Assembly: GCF_000400735.1 (NCBI RefSeq)
Contig: NZ_KE007367.1
Span: 11,146 to 75,145 of the forward strand
Direction of reading: 5' to 3'
Source of the DNA: Acinetobacter tandoii DSM 14970 = CIP 107469
GTDB taxonomy: Bacteria > Pseudomonadota > Gammaproteobacteria > Pseudomonadales > Moraxellaceae
DNA length: 64,000 bases
The position numbers and the translations under genes were made by a program. Shown here in pieces: positions 23,513 to 33,583 of the stretch. Within the stretch, counting starts at the first letter, position 1, and the number at the start of each line of letters is the position of its first letter. Below the pieces are notes generated by a model. It was not told the DNA's origin. It searched no databases and saw only the letters and a list, made by a program, of their open reading frames with translations.

Positions 23513-24115
23513 TTATTTATTCATCGACTTGAGTGCAGCACGGATGATGTCACTGGCTTCAGTAAAATCACCTTTTGCCGCATTTACGAGTTTTTGAGCT
23601 TCTAAAGGTTTATAACCCAAAGATTGTAAAGCGGCCTCGGCTTCGGCAACGGCAGAGTTGCCTGTAAATTGAATTTGTTCCACTGTAGAATTGCTTGGAA
23701 CTGTACCTGTAGACATGGCTTTAAAACGGTCACGTAATTCAATCATTAGGCGTTCAGCAGTCTTTTTACCCACACCAGGGACTTTAACCAGTGTATTCAC
23801 ATCTTCATGTTCAACGGTATGAATCAGCATATCTACGCTTAAAGTCGAAAGAATCCCCAAAGCCATTTTGGGGCCGACACCATTCACTTTTAACAGTGTA
23901 CGGAAGATGAGTTTTTCTTGCTGATGTAAAAAACCATACAATAATTGTGCATCTTCACGAACTGCCAAATGCGTCCATAACGTGACTTTTTGTCCTTTTT
24001 GTAATTGGCAAAATGTCGATAAAGGTGTGTCAATCTCATAGCCAACGCCGTTGACATTGAGCAGTACGGTCGGGGCTTCGAGGGCAAACACTTCGCCAAT
24101 TAAACATCCAATCAT
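23513..24115 (-). CDS. ruvA: Holliday junction DNA-binding protein RuvA
   Basis: The 200-residue product is a full RuvA: N-terminal OB-fold domain ('MIGCLIGEVFALEAPTVLLNVNGVGYEI'), two helix-hairpin-helix motifs ('LLKVNGVGPKMALGIL' and 'LVKVPGVGKKTAERLMIELRDR'), and domain III ('EAEAALQSLGYKPLEAQKLV') that contacts RuvB. It binds four-way junctions as a tetramer and guides RuvB. ruvC is not beside it. Confidence 0.97.
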   Translation of the reverse strand: MIGCLIGEVFALEAPTVLLNVNGVGYEIDTPLSTFCQLQKGQKVTLWTHLAVREDAQLLYGFLHQQEKLIFRTLLKVNGVGPKMALGILSTLSVDMLIHTVEHEDVNTLVKVPGVGKKTAERLMIELRDRFKAMSTGTVPSNSTVEQIQFTGNSAVAEAEAALQSLGYKPLEAQKLVNAAKGDFTEASDIIRAALKSMNK

Positions 24116-24224
24116 TTTTAAAGCTTCACTATTTTAGGTGTATACGGTTGCCAGTAGGAAAGTTGTGCTTTTAAGCTTACTTATTTAAAAGTCATGTTAA
24201 AAGCATGTTTATCTTTAATATGGG

Positions 24225-25562
24225 TTACATCAAACCAGACTTATTGCCTTGCAATTCTTGTGAAAGATTATAGGCTTGATGATCTGAAAACTTTGAAATA
24301 ATATCCAGTACTTGCATAATATTTTCATAATGATTGTTGCCAAAACGCGCACCTGAACGCTGTAAAATAGTAAACAGGCGTTGCTCCTTAAAACTTAATG
24401 TTTTATGTGGCGTCGTAAGCGGAATGAAAGCATCTAAAATATTCTGCAAACTTTGATGCGCGATAATTTCCAAACCTGCTTTTTGTGGATGTTCAAAAAT
24501 CTTATCTCGAGCCAGTTCTTTGGCTCGGTTGATTCCCAACTCAATATCTTCGGCACAGTATTGTAATAGGCTGCCTTTGAGCTGTCCTGTCAGAATTTCA
24601 TAATGATGTTTGGCAAAAGCTGTGGTCACTTCATCGACCAAACGTTTCATTACCCGACCACGCAATGCAGCAATTTTTTGTTGCCAAGTTGTATCCATCG
24701 AGAGTTCGGAAGGCTTGCCATAGTCCGCAATTAAGTCAAGAAAAATGGGTTCAACTTCTTCATAGCTGAGCATATTTAAAATAATGCCATCTTCTAAATC
24801 AATTAGGGCATAGCAAATATCGTCTGCAGCTTCTAATAGATAGGTCAGTGGATGACGGCAGTAACGATCTTTTGCCAATTGAATGAGTCCAAGTTGCTCT
24901 GCAATTTGCCCCAATATTTCTTTTTCAGACTGATAACAACCAAATTTAGCACGCATGCTGGCTGGGGTATTGCCTTGTTCGGCAATGGTTTTGGATAACC
25001 ACGGATACTTTAGATATGCACCTAAAGTAGCGTAAGTTAAACGCATACCACCATCATTGGGATGATAGTCAATTTTAGTCAGTAAGCGTAAACCTTGCGC
25101 ATTACCTTCAAATTGACGGACATCCGCTTCTTCTTCTGGAGTGAGTTTCGCCAAAAAATTGCCATGTGAAGCATCATCAAACCATTCACGAATGGCATAT
25201 TCCCCTGCATGTCCAAAAGGGGGGTTGCCAATATCATGTGCTAAACATGCAGCTTGAATGATGGCACCAACATCGGCAGGAGAAATCCAGACAGGAAGTT
25301 CGTCTTTTATTTTCTCTGCTGCGAGCATGCCGAGAGAGCGGCCTATACACGATACTTCAAGTGAATGTGTGAGGCGCGTATGGATGCCATCATGTTGCGT
25401 TAGTGGGTGGACTTGGGTTTTACGGTTGAGCTGTCTAAAACTTTGCGAAAAAATAATACGATCATAATCTTTATGAAAAGGGCTTCGAGCTTGTTCTGTA
25501 CTTTGTTTTTTACTACCAATCCGAACTGTGGAAAGCAGTTCTAACCAACGCATTTGTTCCAT
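24225..25562 (-). CDS. dgt: Deoxyguanosinetriphosphate triphosphohydrolase family enzyme
   Basis: The 445-residue product has an HD-type metal site: 'RLTHSLEVSCIGRSLG', 'AACLAHDIGNPPFGHAGE' with the His-Asp pair, and 'EAADDICYALIDLEDGI' later. 'SPFHKDYDRIIFSQSFRQLNRKTQVHPL' near the N-terminus is the usual dNTPase opening. It would cut dGTP (or other dNTPs) to the nucleoside and triphosphate, shaping nucleotide pools. Starts at 25562 or 25553 both fit; neither has a strong ribosome site. Confidence 0.93.
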   Translation of the reverse strand: MEQMRWLELLSTVRIGSKKQSTEQARSPFHKDYDRIIFSQSFRQLNRKTQVHPLTQHDGIHTRLTHSLEVSCIGRSLGMLAAEKIKDELPVWISPADVGAIIQAACLAHDIGNPPFGHAGEYAIREWFDDASHGNFLAKLTPEEEADVRQFEGNAQGLRLLTKIDYHPNDGGMRLTYATLGAYLKYPWLSKTIAEQGNTPASMRAKFGCYQSEKEILGQIAEQLGLIQLAKDRYCRHPLTYLLEAADDICYALIDLEDGIILNMLSYEEVEPIFLDLIADYGKPSELSMDTTWQQKIAALRGRVMKRLVDEVTTAFAKHHYEILTGQLKGSLLQYCAEDIELGINRAKELARDKIFEHPQKAGLEIIAHQSLQNILDAFIPLTTPHKTLSFKEQRLFTILQRSGARFGNNHYENIMQVLDIISKFSDHQAYNLSQELQGNKSGLM

Positions 25563-25987
25563 TTATTATGTTTCATAGAAGGATTGCTTAAATCATGCCA
25601 AAAAATGTTGGGTTGCACTAGAGCAGTGCGACACGATTTGTCGGTTGTAAGGTAAATAAAGTCGCGCTGAGGTTTAAATTGAAGGCTAAAAGAATGATGC
25701 AGAATCTTGAGTTGAAGTTTTGTATGTATTTTAAGCAACAATAAATATTTTTTTTGAAAAAATCTCACTATTTCAGCTTTAGTGGTCAATCTAGTTATTT
25801 ATTTTTAAGTCATTTTATCTAAAAAAGCGTAATAAAACGGTTGTAAGTGAAATTCTTGCAGGATTAGGTTACATAATCAGGGTTATCCATCTAGCTGATT
25901 TGACCTTTTCACAGTAGAATATGTGACTCTCTTCAAAGTCACATTGCGGTAAAGTTCAAAAGACTTGCCCGTGGAGCCAAAATCAGC
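25563..25987. other. Intergenic region between divergent dgt and purL
   Basis: This 425-base gap must hold the purL and dgt promoters. The purL leader (about 25920-25987) has CGTGGAGCC near the start. No riboswitch-like fold and no supported small gene were seen; an 82-codon minus-strand frame lacks protein-like character. Confidence 0.5.
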
Positions 25988-28900
25988 ATGTTTATCGTGG
26001 CCGGTGCACCAGCACATTCTTCTTTTAAGAAAACTCAACTATTATCACGTCTAGCGTCAATTAGTTCTGTTCAATCAATAGAAAGCCAATGGGTCTATCT
26101 GTTTGACCAAGCGCTCAACGAGCAACAGCAGCAATCTGCTTTACAATTATTAAATGAAGGCGAAGTCTTCCAAATTCGTCAAGCTGCGAATGATGAAGTC
26201 CAAATTTTAGTGACGCCTCGCGTGGGTACAATTTCACCGTGGTCTTCTAAAGCGACGGATATTTTTGCCAACTGTAATACCCCGATACACCGCCTTGAAC
26301 GCGGTGTTTTGTTTACTTTAAAAGGTATTTCTGAAGTATCGAATGAAGTAAAGCTGGCGTTACATGACCGCATGACTGAGAGCGTATTTAGCAGCATTGA
26401 AGATGCTACGGCATTATTTCAAGAAACTGCGCCAAAACCTTTAAATTCAATTGATATTTTGGGTCAGGGTAAACAGGCATTGGTTCAAGCCAACTCTGAA
26501 TTTGGTTTTGCTTTGTCTGATGAAGAAATCGACTACTTAACTGAAGCGTTTATCAAGCTTGGTCGTAACCCGCATGACATCGAATTGATGATGTTTGCTC
26601 AAGCGAACTCTGAGCACTGTCGTCACAAAATTTTCGGTTCTGAATGGACGATTGATGGTGAAGTTCAACCATTATCATTGTTCCAAATGATTAAAAATAC
26701 CTATAAAGAATCACCAACTGACGTTTTATCTGCCTATAAAGATAACGCATCAGTGATTGTGGGTTATGACACACAACGTTTCTACCCGAAAAAAGACGAA
26801 GACACAGGTCACTATACATATAAGTATAAGAGTCAAGCGGCTCACATCCTGATGAAAGTGGAAACCCACAACCACCCAACAGCGATTGCACCATTTGCAG
26901 GCGCAGCAACAGGTTCGGGCGGTGAAATTCGTGATGAAGGTGCGACAGGTCGTGGTGGTAAGCCAAAAGCAGGCTTAACAGGCTTTACTGTATCGAACTT
27001 GAATATTCCTGGTTTTGAACAACCTTGGGAAGAAAATTACGGTAAACCATCGCGCATGGCATCTCCACTTCAAATCATGATTGAAGGTCCATTGGGTGGT
27101 GCGGCGTTTAACAACGAATTTGGTCGTCCTGCCTTAAATGGTTATTTCCGTACTTTCGAACAGAATATAAACGGTGAAGTGAAAGGCTTCCATAAGCCAA
27201 TCATGATTGCAGGTGGTTACGGTAATATCCGTCCTGACCATGTAGAAAAAGATGCGATTCAACCGGGCGACTTGCTTATCGTTTTAGGTGGTCCTGCGAT
27301 GCTGATCGGTCTTGGTGGTGGTGCTGCATCATCTGTAGATAGCGGTACGATGGGTGAAAGCCTAGACTTCGCTTCGGTACAACGTGAAAATCCAGAAATG
27401 GAGCGCCGTTGCCAAGAAGTGATTGATACCTGCTGGCGCATGGAAAATGAAAACCCAATCGTGTCTGTACATGACGTAGGTGCGGGTGGTATTTCCAATG
27501 CCATGCCTGAATTGGTGAATGACCATGAGCTCGGCGCTATTTTAGACCTTCGTAAGATTCCTTCACTTGAACCTGGTATGTCTCCAATGGAGATTTGGTC
27601 AAACGAAGCGCAAGAACGTTATGTACTCGCAATTAAGCCTGAGTCTTTAGAATTATTTGAATCGATTTGTGCGCGTGAACGCTGCCCATTCGCTGTATTA
27701 GGCGAAGCGACAGAAGCTCGTCAATTGACTGTAAATGATCCATTGTTCGATAACAAAGCAGTGGATATGCCAATGCAAGTCATGCTTGGTGGTACACCAC
27801 GTATGAGCCGTTCATACGAAACCATCGAGCGTAAGGGCGATGATTTTGATGCTGCTCAAGTGGACTTGAAAGATGCGATTTTCCGTGTATTAAAGAACCC
27901 AACAGTTGCGTCTAAATCATTCTTAATCACGATTGGTGACCGTTCAATTACAGGTATGGTTGCACGTGATCAGCTCGTAGGTCGTTGGCAGGTTCCTGTT
28001 GCTGATGCAGCAGTAACCACGACAAGTTTACAAGGTTATACAGGGGAAGCGATGGCAATGGGTGAACGTCCACCTGTGGCATTGTTAAACCCAGCAGCAT
28101 CTGCACGTTTGGCAGTGGCTGAATCCATTTCAAACATCATGTGTGCCAATATCGAACAGATCAGTGACATTAAATTGTCAGCAAACTGGATGGCAGCAGC
28201 AGGGCAAAAAGGTGAAGACCAAGCCTTGTTTGAAGGTGTCAAAGCGATTGGTATGGAAATGTGTCCTGCTTTAGGTATTGCAATTCCAGTAGGTAAAGAC
28301 TCACTTTCGATGCGTACCACTTGGAATGACGAAGGTCAGGACAAGTCAGTGACTTCGCCAATGAGTGGTGTGATTACCGCATTTGCACCTGTAAATGATG
28401 TACGTAAGACCTTAACGCCTGAATTGAAAAATACTGATTCTGTATTGGTTCGTATTGATTTATCTAAAGGTCAATTCCGTTTAGGTGGTTCGATCCTTGC
28501 GCAAGTCTATAAAGCGATTGGTTCAGTTACTCCAGATGTTGACAGTTTTGCGGATTTCAAAGCATTCTTTGATTTGGTACAAGACTGGAACAACCGTGGC
28601 TTAATTCAAGCTTACCATGACATTGGTGATGGTGGTTTATTGGCAACTGTTGCAGAAATGATGTTCGCTTCACGTTTAGGTGTAGCACTAGAAAATCAAT
28701 CTACAGCAGCGTTGTTCGCAGAAGAAATTGGCGCAGTCCTTCAAATCAGTACTTCTGACTGGGCGACTCTTGCAGCCGAAGTTGCTGCATCAAGCTTAAA
28801 AGACGCCATTTCAGTTGTAGGTTCAGTCAATAACACAGATCAGTTAACGATCAATGGTTTGACTTTACCTCGTGTTGACTTACAACATGCTTGGGCTGAA

Positions 28901-29821
28901 GTATCACACCAAATTCAACGTTTACGTGATAACTCTGAAACTGCTGATCAAGAGTTTGCCTTAATCGCAGACAATTCACACCAAGGCATCATTGCACAGC
29001 CTACTTTTGATTTGAATGAGCCAGTCGAAGCGCCGTTTATTAATTTACGCCGCCCAAGTATGGTGATTTTGCGTGAACAAGGTGTCAATGGCCAAACTGA
29101 AATGGCGGCTGCATTTGACAAAGTTGGCTTTAACACAACCGATGTGCACATGAGTGATTTGCTTGCAGGTCGAGTGGATTTAAATGACTTCGAAGGCTTG
29201 GTAGCTTGTGGTGGTTTCTCTTATGGTGACGTTCTAGGTGCTGGTGGTGGTTGGGCAAAATCAGTCCTATTTAACCCACGCTTACGTGACCAGTTCGAGA
29301 AATTCTTTAACCGTCAAGAAACATTCACTTTAGGTGTGTGTAACGGTTGTCAAATGATGTCACAACTTGCGCCGTTAATTCCTGGTGCAGATGCTTGGCC
29401 ACGTTTCCATCGCAATACTTCAGAAGTATTTGAAGCACGTGCAGTGAACGTTCGTATTGAAAAATCACATTCTGTATTGCTTGAAGGTATGGAAGGTTCG
29501 ATTCTTCCGATTGCAGTAGCACATGGTGAAGGTCGTGTGGTGGCAACTGCGGATCAACTTGCTGCGTTAAATGCAGGCAACCAAGTGACTTTACGTTATG
29601 TAGATAGTCATGGGAACCCAACTCAGCACTATCCATTGAACCCGAACGGTTCTCCAGAAGCGATTACAGGTGTAACTTCTAAAGATGGTCGTGCAACGAT
29701 TATGATGCCGCATCCAGAGCGTAATTTCCGCGCTATTCAGCATTCTTGGAAACCTGAAGAGTGGACTGAAGATGGTGCATGGTTACGTATGTTCCGTAAT
29801 GCACGTAAGTTTATCGGTTAA
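25988..29821 (+). CDS. purL: Phosphoribosylformylglycinamidine synthase PurL
   Basis: The 1277-residue product is the large single-chain FGAM synthase of gammaproteobacteria, which makes FGAM from FGAR, glutamine and ATP in purine synthesis. In order it has an N-terminal PurS-like region, the AIRS-type ATP-binding halves ('[15 protein letters not shown]', '[13 protein letters not shown]', '[15 protein letters not shown]', '[16 protein letters not shown]', '[10 protein letters not shown]'), and a C-terminal glutaminase with nucleophile Cys in '[10 protein letters not shown]' and '[10 protein letters not shown]'. Length is normal for the family. A strong terminator follows. Confidence 0.98.
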   Translation: MFIVAGAPAHSSFKKTQLLSRLASISSVQSIESQWVYLFDQALNEQQQQSALQLLNEGEVFQIRQAANDEVQILVTPRVGTISPWSSKATDIFANCNTPIHRLERGVLFTLKGISEVSNEVKLALHDRMTESVFSSIEDATALFQETAPKPLNSIDILGQGKQALVQANSEFGFALSDEEIDYLTEAFIKLGRNPHDIELMMFAQANSEHCRHKIFGSEWTIDGEVQPLSLFQMIKNTYKESPTDVLSAYKDNASVIVGYDTQRFYPKKDEDTGHYTYKYKSQAAHILMKVETHNHPTAIAPFAGAATGSGGEIRDEGATGRGGKPKAGLTGFTVSNLNIPGFEQPWEENYGKPSRMASPLQIMIEGPLGGAAFNNEFGRPALNGYFRTFEQNINGEVKGFHKPIMIAGGYGNIRPDHVEKDAIQPGDLLIVLGGPAMLIGLGGGAASSVDSGTMGESLDFASVQRENPEMERRCQEVIDTCWRMENENPIVSVHDVGAGGISNAMPELVNDHELGAILDLRKIPSLEPGMSPMEIWSNEAQERYVLAIKPESLELFESICARERCPFAVLGEATEARQLTVNDPLFDNKAVDMPMQVMLGGTPRMSRSYETIERKGDDFDAAQVDLKDAIFRVLKNPTVASKSFLITIGDRSITGMVARDQLVGRWQVPVADAAVTTTSLQGYTGEAMAMGERPPVALLNPAASARLAVAESISNIMCANIEQISDIKLSANWMAAAGQKGEDQALFEGVKAIGMEMCPALGIAIPVGKDSLSMRTTWNDEGQDKSVTSPMSGVITAFAPVNDVRKTLTPELKNTDSVLVRIDLSKGQFRLGGSILAQVYKAIGSVTPDVDSFADFKAFFDLVQDWNNRGLIQAYHDIGDGGLLATVAEMMFASRLGVALENQSTAALFAEEIGAVLQISTSDWATLAAEVAASSLKDAISVVGSVNNTDQLTINGLTLPRVDLQHAWAEVSHQIQRLRDNSETADQEFALIADNSHQGIIAQPTFDLNEPVEAPFINLRRPSMVILREQGVNGQTEMAAAFDKVGFNTTDVHMSDLLAGRVDLNDFEGLVACGGFSYGDVLGAGGGWAKSVLFNPRLRDQFEKFFNRQETFTLGVCNGCQMMSQLAPLIPGADAWPRFHRNTSEVFEARAVNVRIEKSHSVLLEGMEGSILPIAVAHGEGRVVATADQLAALNAGNQVTLRYVDSHGNPTQHYPLNPNGSPEAITGVTSKDGRATIMMPHPERNFRAIQHSWKPEEWTEDGAWLRMFRNARKFIG

Positions 29822-29839
29822 TTGAAAAATTAATCTTTG

Positions 29840-29871
29840 AGAATGCCACTTTTAAGTGGCATTCTTTTTTT
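29840..29871 (+). terminator. Terminator of purL
   Basis: AGAATGCCACT (29840-29850), loop TTTA and AGTGGCATTCT (29855-29865), then a T run. Confidence 0.92.
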
Positions 29872-29915
29872 ATAAACATAAGAAATTCTAATTATCAAAT
29901 ATAAGAGGATCTAAA

Positions 29916-30569
29916 TTGAAGAAAGTTATCTTATCAATGATTTCTACAGCAGTAGTATCAGGGTTTGGTATTTATTGTTTGTTAAATGGATTATTAGAAG
30001 GTGCAGAATCAGTTGTATTAATTTTAGGTGGGGTGTTTGTTGGTTTTATTGTTTATTTTTCTTCTGAAATACAGGAATTCACGATAGCCGGCAATGCTGT
30101 CAAATTTAAAGATTTAAAAAATGAAGCTGCACAGACAATTGAAGAATTAAAAGATGCTAGAACAGAATTGTTTCGTTTATTGTTACCACAGGCACTAAAA
30201 TTAGATGGAAATTTAGGCGGCGGTTCAATAGTTGATGGGCGAGTAAATTACTTTATTAAATTATATGGAAAAATTAAAGAATTTAGATGCGTTGCAGATT
30301 TAAAAGATGAAATTATAAAGGTTTTGAGAGTATTAATAACATCACAATACAATAGTTTGAATTTTATACATAAGTCAGAATATCTATATCCTAGAGATAG
30401 TTTAGAAAGCTTATGGTTACCCCGAGATTTATCAATCCATTTAAAAGATGAAATGATTCAGAATTTGATAAACCCTCAAGGAAGTCAATCTAGTTATAAA
30501 ACCGCTAAGGAAGATATTTTCAATGCTATTGAAGCGTATACACAGCTTTATGGTATTTATAAAAAATAG
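29916..30569 (+). CDS. Hypothetical membrane protein with coiled coil, TTG start
   Basis: The 217-residue product has two N-terminal membrane helices ('VILSMISTAVVSGFGIYCLL' and 'VVLILGGVFVGFIVYF'), a coiled-coil stretch ('LKNEAAQTIEELKDARTELFRLLL') and a C-terminal helical domain ending 'AIEAYTQLYGIYKK'. No family is recognised. The start is TTG at 29916 with AAGAGGAT five bases upstream, a clear site. It is markedly AT-rich compared with purL and stands alone between a terminator and an esterase gene on the other strand, so it may be a recent arrival. Confidence 0.68.
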   Translation: MKKVILSMISTAVVSGFGIYCLLNGLLEGAESVVLILGGVFVGFIVYFSSEIQEFTIAGNAVKFKDLKNEAAQTIEELKDARTELFRLLLPQALKLDGNLGGGSIVDGRVNYFIKLYGKIKEFRCVADLKDEIIKVLRVLITSQYNSLNFIHKSEYLYPRDSLESLWLPRDLSIHLKDEMIQNLINPQGSQSSYKTAKEDIFNAIEAYTQLYGIYKK

Positions 30570-30606
30570 AATAAAGTCAATAATCTAATATTTGTCTACC
30601 GTAAGA

Positions 30607-31476
30607 TTATTTAACATTTTGCTGCATAAATTGATCAACTTGACGGGTATAGTCATTATCTTGCCCCAAGTTTCGATTAATTTCGGCATGCGACAAGGGC
30701 AGAGGTAAATAGGCTGTCGATGCACCTAAAGCTTTGGCTTGTTGAATAAATGAATGTGCTTGTATACAAGGTTGATCAGGACGAATGGTGGAGCAGACCG
30801 CCAGAAAAGCAGGCGAGGAATGTTTTAACTGAACTTTGGGTGAAACCAAACGCCAGTTTTCTTTAGAAGACCCAAAAACACGATCATAAAATTGAGCATG
30901 TTGATTGGACATGATGGTTTCTATGTCATAGGCAGCACTATCTAAGGAAATCGTTGCTTTCCATGGTTTGGGAAAATTTGAAATCCATTCTGGGTGAGTA
31001 GAAAGTAAGGTGACCAAATGTGCACCAGCAGAATGCCCCATAATCATGATTTTGTGACTATCAGCTTGCCAATTTGAGGCATTCTTTTGCACAAAATTCA
31101 GTGCATCGGCAATATCTTGAGTTTGCTGTTGCACTGTGACTTTAGGAACTAAGCGATAATTCACTGAAATCACGACCCAACCTTGTTGATTCCAATAGGT
31201 CGCTTTATGCTGTATTAAGCCTTGATGAGACTTATCTCCAATACTCCAAGCTCCACCATGTACAATCATTAAAATGGGTGCAAGTTTTTGATTCGGCAGA
31301 TTAGATTGTGGGAGATAGAGATCTAATTTTTGTAATGTATTGGGCCCATAAGCAATATTACGTATTGTATTTTTTGCTCGAAAAATCTCTAGATTTTGAA
31401 AAAAGTTAGCATAGCTAGTTTGCATATTAAACAATACGAGCAGACAAAAAGTAACAAGGGAAAGAGGACGTTTCAT
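30607..31476 (-). CDS. Exported alpha/beta hydrolase (esterase-like)
   Basis: The 289-residue product has a signal peptide ('MKRPLSLVTFCLLVLFNMQTSYA') and an alpha/beta hydrolase fold: oxyanion-hole 'HGGAWSIGDKS', nucleophile elbow 'MGHSAGAHL', and a late acid/His pair near 'LSHAEINR'. It resembles the BD-FAE/carboxylesterase group that cuts esters outside the cytoplasm. ATG at 31476 was chosen because it gives the signal peptide; the upstream reading from 31515 adds a basic stretch. Confidence 0.82.
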   Translation of the reverse strand: MKRPLSLVTFCLLVLFNMQTSYANFFQNLEIFRAKNTIRNIAYGPNTLQKLDLYLPQSNLPNQKLAPILMIVHGGAWSIGDKSHQGLIQHKATYWNQQGWVVISVNYRLVPKVTVQQQTQDIADALNFVQKNASNWQADSHKIMIMGHSAGAHLVTLLSTHPEWISNFPKPWKATISLDSAAYDIETIMSNQHAQFYDRVFGSSKENWRLVSPKVQLKHSSPAFLAVCSTIRPDQPCIQAHSFIQQAKALGASTAYLPLPLSHAEINRNLGQDNDYTRQVDQFMQQNVK

Positions 31477-31668
31477 TATTATCCCAACTCTTTTTTTGTG
31501 TTGATATTTTAGCACCGCTATAGATGCAGTTGTACGACTTTAAAATCATCAGGATATAGTTTGAAAAATCTGAACGGTATAAAGCGCTAAAAAGTTGGTG
31601 TAAAATTTGCTTAATAAATAATCGAAATATGCAGTTTATTAAAATGATAATAGTGTTGGAGATAGCAA

Positions 31669-31794
31669 ATGATAAAAACAGCAACATATCCAAATAAGAT
31701 GGTGCTTAAGCAAAAGGGCTGGAAGTGGTTCGTGGTTGTGGTCAGTCTGCAATTGAGTTTAATACTCGGTTATGTCATTGCACAAAATCTGTAA
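31669..31794 (+). CDS. Forty-one-residue single-pass membrane protein
   Basis: ATG at 31669 follows TTGGAG with seven bases between. The product has a basic N-terminal part ('YPNKMVLKQKGWKW') and one membrane helix ('FVVVVSLQLSLILGYVIAQ'), ending 'AQNL'. Terminator-like hairpin follows 17 bases past the stop. Function is unknown. The good ribosome site, positive-inside topology and closing hairpin argue for a real small gene. Confidence 0.6.
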   Translation: MIKTATYPNKMVLKQKGWKWFVVVVSLQLSLILGYVIAQNL

Positions 31795-31810
31795 TGTCTA
31801 AAATAAGACA

Positions 31811-31837
31811 TTAAGAGCCATCAAATCTGGCTCTTAA
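31811..31837. terminator. Bidirectional hairpin between the small membrane gene and the PcaC-like gene
   Basis: TTAAGAGCCA (31811-31820) pairs with TGGCTCTTAA (31828-31837) between two convergent genes. Confidence 0.7.
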
Positions 31838-31847
31838 TCGTTGTAAA

Positions 31848-32246
31848 TTATGAGTTGTTATTTTGGTATTCGGTAATGACTTCTAATGCTGCGCGGAAGG
31901 CTTCTTGTGTTGCAGGCGCGCCACAATAGGGCAAGCTGTGTAGTAACACTTCCTGAATTTCTTCAACTGTCGCTCCATTGTTGAGTGCACCACGGACATG
32001 TCCTTTAAGTTCGGTGGGACTTTTGAGTGCAGTTAAAAAGGCAAGGGTAATTAGCGAGCGATATTTACGAGGTAACACACCTTCACGTTGCCAAGTCGAG
32101 CCCCAAGCATGTTCATTAATCCAATCTTGTAGCGGTTGAGTAAAAGGTACAGTATTGTCTTGAGCACGTTTGACAAAACTTTCACCCATTACTTCAGTGC
32201 GTACTTTTAATCCATTTTCATAATCTTGCTGAGACATTTGAGTCAC
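31848..32246 (-). CDS. 4-carboxymuconolactone decarboxylase-like (PcaC-family) protein
   Basis: The 132-residue product matches PcaC along its length: 'YENGLKVRTEVMGESFV..A', 'FTQPLQDWINEHAWGSTW', 'LPRKYRSLITLAFLTALKSPTELKGHVRGALNNGATVEEIQEVLLHSLPYCGAPA'. PcaC decarboxylates 4-carboxymuconolactone in the protocatechuate branch. No other protocatechuate genes are seen here; the neighbours are acetoacetate genes. It may be a PcaC paralogue with another substrate, so pcaC is not assigned. A 13-base hairpin separates it from the thiolase gene. Confidence 0.78.
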   Translation of the reverse strand: MTQMSQQDYENGLKVRTEVMGESFVKRAQDNTVPFTQPLQDWINEHAWGSTWQREGVLPRKYRSLITLAFLTALKSPTELKGHVRGALNNGATVEEIQEVLLHSLPYCGAPATQEAFRAALEVITEYQNNNS

Positions 32247-32259
32247 TCTTCCTCATTAA

Positions 32260-32291
32260 AAAGTGATAAAAGTTTAACCTTTTATCACTTT
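32260..32291 (-). terminator. Hairpin between thiolase and PcaC-like genes
   Basis: AAAGTGATAAAAG (32260-32272) pairs with CTTTTATCACTTT (32279-32291) around TTTAAC. On the minus strand it follows the thiolase stop and precedes a T run, so it terminates or attenuates transcription into the PcaC-like gene. Confidence 0.8.
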
Positions 32292-32320
32292 GATCTGTAT
32301 GATTTTTTAAAACTTGACAG

Positions 32321-33502
32321 TTAATCAACAAGTTCTACGGCAATTGCTGTTGCCTCACCACCGCCAATACAGAGTGTAGCTACGCCTTTGGTTTTACCTA
32401 AACGCTTTAATGCATAGATTAAGGTTAAAATGATGCGTGAGCCTGATGAACCCAATGGGTGACCCAATGCACATGCACCACCGTTTACATTAACTTTTTC
32501 AGGGTCTAGATTGAAAGCATCAATAGCTGCCATGGTTACAATAGCAAAGGCTTCATTGATCTCCCATAAATCTACATCTTCTATAGACCATCCCGCTTTT
32601 TTCAGGACTTTTTCAATTGCAGCCACAGGCGCAATGGTAAATTCTGAAGGATGTTGAGAGTTAGTTACTGTAGCGCGAATATGGGCCAGTGGGGTTAAAC
32701 TGCGAGCTGCCGCCTGTTCAGCCGACATCACCAACATGGCAGATGCACCATCTGAAATGGAACTTGAATTGGCTGCGGTGATGGTGCCATCTTTGGCAAA
32801 GGCAGGACGTAGGTTTGGAATTTTATCAATATTGGCATGAAACGGATTTTCATCTTGTGCCACAATTACTTCACCTTTGCGGCTCGACACGGTAATTGGT
32901 GCAATTTCAGCTTGTAAAAAACCATTTTGAATAGCAGCTTGCGCACGAGTTAAAGAACGAATTGCAAACGCGTCTTGTTGCTCGCGAGTGTAGCCTTTTT
33001 TATCGGCCATTTTTTGTGCCAGAACACCCATTGAAAGTCCAGTTTCGGCATCTTCTAGACCTTCTTGGAACATGTGATCTTTAATTTCACCATGCCCCAT
33101 ACGGTAACCTGAACGTGCTTTTGGTAGTAAGTAAGGTGCATTACTCATGGATTCCATACCACCTGCCATGATAATTTCTGCATTACCAGCGCAAATAGCA
33201 TCGGCAGCCTGCATCACAGCTTTCATACCTGAACCGCAAATTTTATTGATAGTGGTTGCACCAACATGATCAGGTACACCTGCAAGGCGCATTGCTTGGC
33301 GAGCAGGAGCTTGTTTTAAGCCCGCAGGCAAAACACAGCCCATAATGACTTCATCAATATCCTGAGCGGCAACATTTGCGCGGTTTAAAGTCTCTTGAAT
33401 AACGGCTGCGCCAAGTTCAGGGGCTGAAAGACTTGATAGTGCGCCTTGAAAACTTCCCATTGCAGTTCGGCTACCAGCAACAATGACGATGTCTTTATTC
33501 AT
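32321..33502 (-). CDS. atoB: Acetyl-CoA acetyltransferase (thiolase)
   Basis: The 393-residue product (from ATG 33502 with GGAG) is a biosynthetic/degradative thiolase: nucleophile Cys in 'INKICGSGMKA', 'GGMESMSNAPYLL', 'NEAFA', 'GGACALGHPLGSSGSRI' with the catalytic His, and the second Cys in 'ATLCIGGGEA'. It would split acetoacetyl-CoA to two acetyl-CoA, the last step after the CoA-transferase next to it. The sequence does not look like PcaF. The start at 33547 would add a charged non-conserved stretch. Confidence 0.88.
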   Translation of the reverse strand: MNKDIVIVAGSRTAMGSFQGALSSLSAPELGAAVIQETLNRANVAAQDIDEVIMGCVLPAGLKQAPARQAMRLAGVPDHVGATTINKICGSGMKAVMQAADAICAGNAEIIMAGGMESMSNAPYLLPKARSGYRMGHGEIKDHMFQEGLEDAETGLSMGVLAQKMADKKGYTREQQDAFAIRSLTRAQAAIQNGFLQAEIAPITVSSRKGEVIVAQDENPFHANIDKIPNLRPAFAKDGTITAANSSSISDGASAMLVMSAEQAAARSLTPLAHIRATVTNSQHPSEFTIAPVAAIEKVLKKAGWSIEDVDLWEINEAFAIVTMAAIDAFNLDPEKVNVNGGACALGHPLGSSGSRIILTLIYALKRLGKTKGVATLCIGGGEATAIAVELVD

Positions 33503-33549
33503 GTTTATCTCCGTGTATTTATACCTGTTCCGTTCTTGTTGAATCAAAA

Positions 33550-33573
33550 TTAAAGCAGCCGAAGCTGCTTTAA
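33550..33573 (-). terminator. Hairpin between CoA-transferase B and thiolase genes
   Basis: TTAAAGCAGC and GCTGCTTTAA around CGAA, followed on the minus strand by AATTTT. It may reduce read-through from the CoA-transferase genes into the thiolase. Confidence 0.7.
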
Positions 33574-33583
33574 CTCATCTGAT

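Noticed and set aside
25541-25789. 82-codon minus-strand frame upstream of dgt
   Set aside because: Basic, repetitive composition without a ribosome site; lies in the purL-dgt promoter gap.
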